Source: Spirochaetaceae bacterium (lineage in GTDB: Bacteria > Spirochaetota > Spirochaetia > Treponematales > Breznakiellaceae). Taken from it: a DNA stretch of 5,299 nucleotides. The stretch spans positions 1 to 5,299 of the forward strand of contig JAITKD010000141.1 of NCBI GenBank assembly GCA_031278575.1, in the 5' to 3' direction. Numbering within the stretch: the first letter of the stretch is position 1; every line of letters begins with the position of its first letter. The notes below the pieces were generated by a model. It was not told the origin of the DNA. It searched no databases and worked only from the letters and a program-made list of their open reading frames with translations. Made by a program: the position numbers and the translations under genes. Positions 1 through 5,299 of the stretch are shown one piece after another.

Positions 1-986
1 TTTCCGTGTTTCCCGGAGAAGCCTATACGCTGGGTTTTTTGCGGAACTACGGTGAATACCTGGGGCTTCAGGCGGAGGAGCTTCTTTCCCTTTACCGGGC
101 TTTAAAAATTCAGGAACAGTCTGTTCCGGTGGAAGCCCTTTTAAAATTCCGCTTCCCAATCCCCCGGATCCTGATAAGTATTTTTATCATTCTGCTGGTC
201 CTGGGGCTTGCCGGGGGAGGGGTCTATTTGTTTCTCCGTAATTCCTCCGCCGAGGTTGTCGCCGATGTTAAGCCCCGGGAGCCGGCGGTCTATACCCTGG
301 AGGGGCCGGCCATGGAACGGCGTTTTTACCCGGGAGACGCGGTCCTCATTCCCCTGGAAACTACCCAGTACCGGCTGGACCTCTCCAACATCGGTGAAAT
401 TCTGTCGATCGCCACTCCGAACGGACCGGTATACCTTGATATCAGCCAGGAAGTGAATGTAGACCTTAACGGGGATGGGCTTGGGGATAACAGGGTAACC
501 GCGGCGTATTTTGTCAAAAACGACCGTGCCATTGGCGCCTTGCTCCGGATCGAACAGAACAACGATATATATATTGCCGAAAGCCCCCCCCCGGAGGTTT
601 CCGCCGATCCTTCTCCGCAAAATTTTAACCCTCCGGCGTCCGCCTCGGCGGCAGCGGCGATTTTTTCCTCCCCCACCCCGTATCCTTTTACCCTGCAAGC
701 GGCTTTTCAGGGATACTGTATGTTTCGCTGGGAAATTCTCGCGGAGCGGGATCGGCAGGGCCGGAATGAACGTTACTTTCAAAGAACCGATGAACTGAAC
801 GTACAAGCCCAAAACGGCATCCGTATTTGGGCTTCCAACGCCGCGGCGGTAAAACTCCAGGTTATAGGCGGCGGACGGACCATGCCCCTGGAAATAGGCG
901 GCGCCGGCGAAGTGGTGGTGGCGGATGTCCGCTGGATCCGGGATGACGACGGCCGGTATAGATTGGTTCTGGCCCATCTCGACTAA
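1..986 (+). CDS. rodZ: RodZ-like membrane protein, 5'-truncated (HTH end, TM helix, DUF4115-like C-terminus)
   Basis: The reading frame is open from base 3 to the TAA at 984-986, and the N-terminus lies outside the window. The GTG at 6-8 is most likely an internal Val, because the first visible residues (YTLGFLRNYGEYLGL) match the last helix of the Cro/CI-type helix-turn-helix of RodZ, which should be preceded by about 50 more residues. Numbering from that GTG: HTH end at 5-35, one hydrophobic membrane helix at about 52-77, then an extracytoplasmic region. This region holds FYPGDAVLIPL (107-117), an acidic loop DLNGDGLGD (153-161), a Pro/Ala/Ser-rich linker (193-228) and a C-terminal beta-rich domain (229-326) of DUF4115 type. 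In the RodZ family the HTH binds MreB and the protein helps set cell shape; that role is transferred from the family. The next gene, rimO, starts 1 nt after the stop. The middle region (80-192) is not something I recognise from E. coli RodZ. Exact orthology is unproven. Confidence 0.75.
   Translation, partial: SVFPGEAYTLGFLRNYGEYLGLQAEELLSLYRALKIQEQSVPVEALLKFRFPIPRILISIFIILLVLGLAGGGVYLFLRNSSAEVVADVKPREPAVYTLEGPAMERRFYPGDAVLIPLETTQYRLDLSNIGEILSIATPNGPVYLDISQEVNVDLNGDGLGDNRVTAAYFVKNDRAIGALLRIEQNNDIYIAESPPPEVSADPSPQNFNPPASASAAAAIFSSPTPYPFTLQAAFQGYCMFRWEILAERDRQGRNERYFQRTDELNVQAQNGIRIWASNAAAVKLQVIGGGRTMPLEIGGAGEVVVADVRWIRDDDGRYRLVLAHLD
584..592 (+). repeat. C9 homopolymer tract inside the RodZ-like gene
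   Basis: Nine consecutive C bases encode the Pro-Pro-Pro of ESPPPE at the start of the proline-rich linker. Loss of one base would lead to a TGA at 796-798. Gain of one base would lead to a TAA at 626-628. Either change removes the C-terminal DUF4115-like domain. Confidence 0.9.
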
Positions 987-987
987 G

Positions 988-2364
988 ATGGCGCGGTATT
1001 ACCTTGATCCCTTTGGGTGTGTAAAAAACCAGGTCGATGCGGAGACCATGATGGGAGCTTTGGATAAATCCGGCTGGGCGGCGGCAACGGATCCTGCGGA
1101 GGCGGATTTGATTATAATCAATTCCTGTGGTTTTATACAAGCGGCCAAGCAGGAATCCATAAACGCGGTCCTGGGATATAAAAAGGCATATCCGGAAAAA
1201 AAAGTCCTCCTTGCGGGTTGTTTGGCCCAGCGTTATGTTGCGGAACTGGCCGAATCCCTGCCGGAGGCGGATTTGTTTTTTGGGAACCGGGACCTTTCCC
1301 GGATCACCGACGCGGCCTATTCCGCCCTGCACGGGGATGGCCGGGTTCTGGTCCCGGAGCGGGGGGCCGGTGAAAAAACGGAAGCCCTCCCGCCGTCGGG
1401 GGAACGGCCCCTCTTATCCATGCCCGGTTCCGCCTATGTCAAAATTTCCGAAGGTTGTAACAACCGCTGTTCCTTTTGCGCCATACCCCTGATCCGGGGG
1501 CCCCAGCGCTCCCGGCCGGTGGAGCATATAGTCCGGGAATGCCGGCAGTTATTGGATCGGGGGATCGTCGAGTTAAACCTTATTGGTCAGGATCTGGGTT
1601 CCTATGGCATTGATATTTCCCGGAACAACGGGACCCTCCCCCAACTTCTGGAAGCTCTGTCCCGTTTAACGGGCCCGTTTTGGGTGCGCCTCCTCTACAT
1701 TCACCCGGATAATTTCCCCCGGCCCATCCTGGATATCATCCGGCAGGACCCCCGGTTTCTCCCCTATTTTGACCTCCCCTTTCAACATGGGTCCTCAAGG
1801 ATCCTCCGGGCCATGAACCGCCGGGGGAACGCCGAAACCTACCTGTCCCTCATAGACGAGATACGGAGGGTCCTGCCGGACGGGGTGATCCGGTCCACCT
1901 TTTTGACGGGTTTTCCCGGGGAAACCGAAGAAGATTTCCGGGCCCTCCTGGACTTCCAGGAAAAAGCCCGGCTGGATTGGCTCGGGGTTTTTGTGTATTC
2001 CCGGGAGGAGGATACCCCCGCCTATGCGCTGAAGGGCCGGGTCCCCGGAAAGCTGGCGGCGGCCCGGAAGTCCCTGATCGAAGAACAACAGATCCCCATC
2101 ACCGGGGAACGGATGGACCGTTTTATCGGCAGGGAACTGGCGGTCTTGGTGGAGGAGGGCTTTTCCCCCCCGGATCCCGCGGCCCCTGAGGAGGGACACC
2201 TCTACCTGGGGCGCCTTTTTTCCCAGGCGCCGGAAGTGGACGGCGCCGCGGTGATCCGCGCCGAGGGGGAATTGGCCCCGGGGACCCTGATCCGGGGCCG
2301 GGTTTTCGCCCGGGCCGGGTTTGACCTGGAAGTCGCCGCCCTGCCGGGAGGGCCCGCTTCATGA
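988..2364 (+). CDS. rimO: Ribosomal protein uS12 (S12) methylthiotransferase RimO, radical SAM
   Basis: A complete 458-residue protein, normal length for RimO. The family catalyses beta-methylthiolation of a conserved Asp of ribosomal protein uS12, using SAM and two 4Fe-4S clusters in the cytoplasm. Domains in order: an N-terminal UPF0004 domain with cluster cysteines C11 (in DPFGCVKNQVD), C47 (NSCGF) and C78 (AGCLAQR); a radical-SAM core with C157, C161 and C164 in EGCNNRCSFCAIP, followed by RGPQRSRP; then LIGQDLGSYGID, RLLYIHPDNFP and DLPFQHGSSRILRAMNRRG; and a C-terminal TRAM domain (about 390-454). GRLFSQAPEVDG in the TRAM region resembles the RimO pattern (GR..DAPEIDG), which argues for RimO over the tRNA enzymes MiaB and MtaB. 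The ATG at 988 is chosen because the family's N-terminus begins there; the in-frame ATG at 925 would add 21 unrelated residues encoded inside the upstream gene. There is no clear Shine-Dalgarno, so coupled re-initiation after the TAA at 984-986 is likely. The stop overlaps the helicase start by 4 nt. Confidence 0.95.
   Translation: MARYYLDPFGCVKNQVDAETMMGALDKSGWAAATDPAEADLIIINSCGFIQAAKQESINAVLGYKKAYPEKKVLLAGCLAQRYVAELAESLPEADLFFGNRDLSRITDAAYSALHGDGRVLVPERGAGEKTEALPPSGERPLLSMPGSAYVKISEGCNNRCSFCAIPLIRGPQRSRPVEHIVRECRQLLDRGIVELNLIGQDLGSYGIDISRNNGTLPQLLEALSRLTGPFWVRLLYIHPDNFPRPILDIIRQDPRFLPYFDLPFQHGSSRILRAMNRRGNAETYLSLIDEIRRVLPDGVIRSTFLTGFPGETEEDFRALLDFQEKARLDWLGVFVYSREEDTPAYALKGRVPGKLAAARKSLIEEQQIPITGERMDRFIGRELAVLVEEGFSPPDPAAPEEGHLYLGRLFSQAPEVDGAAVIRAEGELAPGTLIRGRVFARAGFDLEVAALPGGPAS
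2346..2352 (+). promoter_or_regulatory. Ribosome binding site of the helicase gene
   Basis: GGGAGGG lies 8 nt before the ATG at 2361, inside the last codons of rimO. Its position supports this ATG, which shares the sequence ATGA with the rimO stop, as the true start. An in-frame GTG at 2373 is less well placed. Confidence 0.7.
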
Positions 2365-4640
2365 CCGGCGGCGTGGGGATTCCCCCGTACCTCGAAACCC
2401 TGAACCCCGAACAGCGGCAGGCGGTACTCCATGACGGCCGGTCCCTGCTTATCCTGGCCGGGGCCGGGTCGGGGAAAACCCGGGTGATCACCACTAAAAT
2501 AGCCTACCTGGTACGGGACCGGGGTATGGACCCCCGGTCGATCCTGGCGGTAACCTTTACCAACAAGGCCGCCCGGGAAATGGCCGAGCGGGCCCGGCTC
2601 ATCGACGACCGGGCCGGGGAGGCCATGCTGCGGACCTTTCATTCCTTTGGGGCCTGGTTTCTCCGGCGAAACGGTTCCCCGGGGGGGCTTAATCCGGGGT
2701 TTGTCATCTACGACGACGACGATTCGGTAGCCCTCCTGGGGACCGTCATGGAAAACGCCTCCAAGGCGATGGTAAAAGAAACCGCCCACAGCATTGCCCG
2801 GGCCAAGGACTACTTTCTTACCCCCCAGGACCCCGAATTGGACCTTATCAGTTACCGGAAGGATTTTCGGGACATCTACGCCCGGTACGAAGAGCGGCTC
2901 CGGCAGATCGGTAATGTGGATTTTGGGGATCTCATCAAAAAACCGGTGGAGATCCTCCGGGCTCTGCCGGAGGTGGCCCGGCGCTTCCATGACCGTTTCC
3001 GGGTTATCCTGGTGGACGAATACCAGGATTCCAATATCGCCCAGTTTGAACTGCTCAAGGAACTCGCCGGCCCCGAAACCTATGTTTGTGTGGTGGGGGA
3101 CGATGATCAATCCATCTACCGGTTCCGGGGCGCGGAGGTAAAAAACATCCTGGAATTCCCGGATCGTTTCCCCGGTACGGACATCATCCGGCTGGAACGG
3201 AATTACCGGTCCACGGTTCCCATCCTCAAGGTGGCCTCGTCGGTGGTGGATAACAACCGGGACCGGCTGGGAAAGACGCTCCGGGCCGAACGGGGAGAGG
3301 GCAAAACCCCGGTACTGGTTTTTCTTTCCGACCAGGATGAGGAGGTGATTTTTTGCGCCAACTTGATCGAGCGATCCCGGGAAAAGGAACCACAAGCCGC
3401 CTATTCCGATTGGGCGATCCTCTACCGGACCAACGCCCAGTCCCTGGGGTTCGAGACGGAATTCCTCCGGCGCCGCATCCCCTACCGGGTGGTGGGGACC
3501 CTGAAATTCTATGAACGGGAGGAGATCAAGGACGCCCTGGCGCTGCTTTCTTTTTTGGTGAACCCCCGGGACGAGGTGGCCTTCCGCCGGGTGGTGAACA
3601 AACCCAGCCGGGGGGTAGGGACCGCCACGGTGGACCGCATCCTGGGGGAGGCTTCCTTGGGGAACATGGCCGATGGGGCCGAAGCGGGGAGCGCCGACGG
3701 AGACCTAGCGGCGGCGGCACAACGGCTCCTCCCCTCGTTACCCGCCAAGGCCCAGTCGGGGATTACCGCCTTTCTCGCGGTGATGGAAAAGGGCCGCTCC
3801 ACCTTGGCGGAAGCCGCTGAAAAAAAGGAGGAAAAGCAGGCGGGAAAGGCCAAACACGAGGGGCTCCGCGCCGGGGAGGGGCTTTCCCTCTGCGTGGTGC
3901 AGTTGGTGATGGATGCGGGGATCGCCGAATACCATAGCTCCCATGACGAAGTATCGGGGAACCAGCGGCTCAACAACCTTCAGGAACTGGCCAATGCGGC
4001 GAGTCTTTACCCCGCCACTATGGAGGGGCTTTTGGAATTTCTGGAACACATCGAACTGGATCGCTCCCTGGAGGAAGAACGGAAGGAGGATAAGGATAAA
4101 CCCCATGATACGGTTACCCTGATCACCTATCATAACACCAAGGGACTTGAGTTCCGGCGGGTCATCATGACCGGACTGGAACAAGGGGTGTTTCCCCGGG
4201 ACGATAAGGAATGGGAGGATCTGGAGGAGGAACGGCGGCTTTTTTACGTGGGCGCGACCCGGGCCATGGATGAGCTTTACCTCAGTTCCTGCGCGGTCCG
4301 CCGGATGTACGGCCGTACCGCCCCCATGGAGCCCTCTTTGTTCCTGCGGGAAATTGACCAATCCTCCCTCCGGGTTATCGGCACGGTCCCCTATGGGTTC
4401 GCAAAAAGCCCGGCCGCAAAAAAGGCCCCTTCCCCCCGGGCCAAAGGCGCCCTTTCCTCCGACGGCCGCTGGCAGGTGGGCTGCCGGCTTTTCCACGACG
4501 ACTATGGCTACGGCGGGGTTACGGAGATCCGGGAAACCGAAGAGGGGCCGGTGATCCTGGCCCGGTTTGATACGGGGAAGGAACTCCGTTTTTTAAGCCT
4601 CTACCAAAGCTCCCGGATAACTAAAATAGGAGAGGAATAA
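2361..4640 (+). CDS. pcrA: UvrD/PcrA-type superfamily 1A DNA helicase
   Basis: A complete 759-residue 3'-5' DNA helicase/translocase of the UvrD/PcrA/Rep family, which acts in nucleotide-excision and mismatch repair, replication restart and clearing of protein-DNA roadblocks. Visible motifs: Q-motif LNPEQRQAV (14-22); Walker A GAGSGKT (34-40, K39); Ia VTFTNKAAREM (64-74); Ib TFHSF (92-96); Walker B/II VDEYQD (D219, E220); III GDDDQSIYRFRGA (246-258, Q250); IV LERNYRST (278-285, R283); V TYHNTKGLEF (589-598); VI RRLFYVGATRA (625-635, arginine finger R634). LNNLQELANAA and the following LEFLEHIELD mark the end of subdomain 2B. The C-terminus (704-757) looks like the Tudor-like domain that in PcrA/UvrD contacts RNA polymerase; it is reached by a Lys/Pro/Ala linker (680-696). 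Low-complexity stretches at 434-448 and 484-507 make the 2A/2B region longer than usual. The start overlaps the rimO stop (ATGA). PcrA is favoured over Rep because of the Tudor-like tail, but the symbol is a family-level choice. Confidence 0.93.
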   Translation: MTGGVGIPPYLETLNPEQRQAVLHDGRSLLILAGAGSGKTRVITTKIAYLVRDRGMDPRSILAVTFTNKAAREMAERARLIDDRAGEAMLRTFHSFGAWFLRRNGSPGGLNPGFVIYDDDDSVALLGTVMENASKAMVKETAHSIARAKDYFLTPQDPELDLISYRKDFRDIYARYEERLRQIGNVDFGDLIKKPVEILRALPEVARRFHDRFRVILVDEYQDSNIAQFELLKELAGPETYVCVVGDDDQSIYRFRGAEVKNILEFPDRFPGTDIIRLERNYRSTVPILKVASSVVDNNRDRLGKTLRAERGEGKTPVLVFLSDQDEEVIFCANLIERSREKEPQAAYSDWAILYRTNAQSLGFETEFLRRRIPYRVVGTLKFYEREEIKDALALLSFLVNPRDEVAFRRVVNKPSRGVGTATVDRILGEASLGNMADGAEAGSADGDLAAAAQRLLPSLPAKAQSGITAFLAVMEKGRSTLAEAAEKKEEKQAGKAKHEGLRAGEGLSLCVVQLVMDAGIAEYHSSHDEVSGNQRLNNLQELANAASLYPATMEGLLEFLEHIELDRSLEEERKEDKDKPHDTVTLITYHNTKGLEFRRVIMTGLEQGVFPRDDKEWEDLEEERRLFYVGATRAMDELYLSSCAVRRMYGRTAPMEPSLFLREIDQSSLRVIGTVPYGFAKSPAAKKAPSPRAKGALSSDGRWQVGCRLFHDDYGYGGVTEIRETEEGPVILARFDTGKELRFLSLYQSSRITKIGEE
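4628..4635 (+). promoter_or_regulatory. Ribosome binding site of the aminotransferase-like gene
   Basis: AGGAGAGG sits in the last codons of the helicase gene. GAGG ends 10 nt before the ATG at 4646, and the AGGAG at 4628-4632 ends 13 nt before it. It fixes the start of the downstream gene and implies independent but probably coupled initiation. Confidence 0.7.
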
Positions 4641-4645
4641 CCGGC

Positions 4646-5299
4646 ATGGAAACAAAAAAAGCGGATCCTCCGGGCCTCCTGCGGCAGATACCGGTGGTAC
4701 GCCGGGCCCGGGATTTCCGGCTTTATACCGATAGGGGCCGCCGTTTGGTTGATCTGTGGCAGCTTGGGGGGGCGGCCGTCCTGGGGCATACCCCCCCGGG
4801 GGTTCTCCGGGAGTTCAAAAACAGCGCTGAACGGGGGCTTTTCGCGCCCCTTCCCCATACCCTGGAGGGCCGTTTTATTAAGGCCCTGGCCCGGCTTTTC
4901 CCCGGAGGGGATTTCCGGGTATACGCCGATAAATTTTCCCTTTACCGGGCCCTGGACCTTGCGGGCAACGATGCCGGTTTTTTTTTCCCGGACCCCGCCT
5001 TTTCCCCGGACCCGGCGGTTCCCCGGACCGGGGCCGTTTCCCTCTGGCGGCCCTTTCTGGGGGAGCCGGCTTTTGCCTTCTCCCCGGATGCGCCGGTACT
5101 GTATCCGGTCCTGCCCCTTCCCTGGCCCGGGGCGCCCCAGGTCCTGGTCCTGGAAAAGTCCCGGGGCCGCTCTTTCCCCCCGCCGGATCCGGTTTCTCCG
5201 GTGATCCTGGCCGTTGCGGCCCGGGGCATCTACGATCTTCTCGCCGCCCCGGAACGGGGGAACCCGCGGTTCCCCAAAATCGAAAAGGCCCTGGGCCGG
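4646..5299 (+). CDS. Class-III aminotransferase-like protein, probably degenerate, 3'-truncated by the window
   Basis: The frame starts at ATG 4646, five bases after the helicase stop and behind a good ribosome binding site. It stays open for 218 codons to the right edge with no stop. Residues 19-86 have the shape of the N-terminal segment of class-III (fold-type I, PLP-dependent) aminotransferases: RARDFRLYTDRGRRLVDLW (G31, D36), then GHTPPGVL (47-54) and LPHTLEGRFIKALARLFPGG (69-88). The next element in working enzymes is a Ser/Gly-Thr-Glu-Ala PLP-phosphate loop; here it reads YADKFSLYRALDLA (93-106). Residues 110-182 are Pro-rich, with FSPD at 119-122 and 145-148. VSPVILAVAARGIYDLLA (183-200) recalls the helix that follows the catalytic lysine in the family, but it comes roughly 100 residues early, which suggests a contracted PLP domain. 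Catalysis is therefore doubtful. The family call is inference from motif shape; an unrelated spirochaete-specific protein is possible. The rest of the gene is not visible. Confidence 0.6.
   Translation, partial: METKKADPPGLLRQIPVVRRARDFRLYTDRGRRLVDLWQLGGAAVLGHTPPGVLREFKNSAERGLFAPLPHTLEGRFIKALARLFPGGDFRVYADKFSLYRALDLAGNDAGFFFPDPAFSPDPAVPRTGAVSLWRPFLGEPAFAFSPDAPVLYPVLPLPWPGAPQVLVLEKSRGRSFPPPDPVSPVILAVAARGIYDLLAAPERGNPRFPKIEKALGR
4766..4797 (+). repeat. G7/C7 inverted repeat near the start of the aminotransferase-like gene
   Basis: Seven G (4766-4772) and seven C (4791-4797) are separated by 18 nt and could form a short all-G:C hairpin in the mRNA about 120 nt after the start codon. The C run continues directly into GGGGG, giving the competing palindrome CCCCCGGGGG at 4793-4802. 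Both runs lie in ordinary Gly, Thr and Pro codons, so this may be only a by-product of base composition. Confidence 0.4.

Noticed and set aside
141..977. Open frame of 278 codons on the minus strand, opposite the RodZ-like gene.
   Set aside because: The + strand frame carries a membrane helix and a RodZ C-terminal domain; the antisense translation has low-complexity Arg/Gly stretches typical of a shadow frame.
925..987. Upstream ATG as an alternative start of rimO.
   Set aside because: It would add 21 residues translated from inside the upstream gene; RimO homology begins at the ATG at 988.
2205..2231. Inverted repeat CCTGGG/CCCAGG (also GGCGCC twice) with a T6 run between the arms, considered as a terminator.
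   Set aside because: The T run is in the loop rather than after the stem, and the site lies inside the conserved TRAM-domain coding region of rimO, 130 nt before its stop.
2202..3395. Long open frame of 397 codons on the minus strand, opposite the end of rimO and the start of the helicase gene.
   Set aside because: It mirrors two well-identified genes, its translation is rich in Pro/Gly/Arg/His without recognisable domains, and long antisense frames are expected in G+C-rich DNA with this codon bias.
3738..4496. Open frame of 252 codons on the minus strand, opposite the helicase motifs V and VI.
   Set aside because: It is antisense to conserved catalytic motifs, with no recognisable protein features and no supporting context.
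4978..4986. T9 run in the aminotransferase-like gene, considered as a terminator or slippage site.
   Set aside because: There is no preceding stem of terminator type; it encodes Phe codons and the frame continues intact. It may deserve a read-level check but carries no positive evidence.
4749..5204. Plus-strand frame of 151 codons within the last gene, in another phase.
   Set aside because: It lacks a ribosome binding site and lies wholly inside the frame starting at 4646, which has a strong ribosome binding site, correct spacing from the helicase stop and family-like motifs.

Overview
This window reads as a compact, single-strand bacterial gene cluster. Four protein genes lie head to tail on the + strand with almost no DNA between them. 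The first is cut by the left edge and the last by the right edge. The DNA is G+C-rich (roughly 60% by eye), with strong use of CGG for Arg and GCC/CCC/CCG/GGG-type codons. The RimO N-terminus (DPFGCVKNQVDAE) and the PcrA-like helicase look like those I associate with spirochaetes of the Treponema/Breznakiella group. That assignment is recall from protein flavour only and is not proven by the sequence.

Layout: (1) 1-986, the C-terminal part of a RodZ-like protein: end of a helix-turn-helix domain, one membrane helix, an extracytoplasmic region and a C-terminal DUF4115-like domain. (2) 988-2364, a complete rimO, the radical-SAM methylthiotransferase for ribosomal protein uS12. (3) 2361-4640, a complete UvrD/PcrA-type superfamily 1 DNA helicase with all canonical motifs and a C-terminal Tudor-like domain. 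(4) 4646-5299, the first 218 codons of a gene that resembles a class-III (fold-type I) aminotransferase but with a shortened PLP domain and no recognisable phosphate-binding motif. It has no stop inside the window.

The junctions are 1 nt (TAA-G-ATG), a 4-nt ATGA overlap, and 5 nt, so the genes are very probably co-transcribed and translationally coupled. No promoter, terminator, RNA gene, mobile element, CRISPR array or attachment site is visible, and no gene-free stretch exceeds a few bases. The cluster mixes cell-shape/cytoskeleton anchoring, ribosome modification and DNA repair, so it looks like a housekeeping operon rather than a specialised system.

I do not see a convincing novel defence or mobile system. 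The points most worth a second look are the degenerate aminotransferase-like gene at the right edge, an acidic calcium-loop-like motif in the RodZ-like protein, and a C9 tract in the same gene where a one-base slip in either direction would cut off the C-terminal domain.
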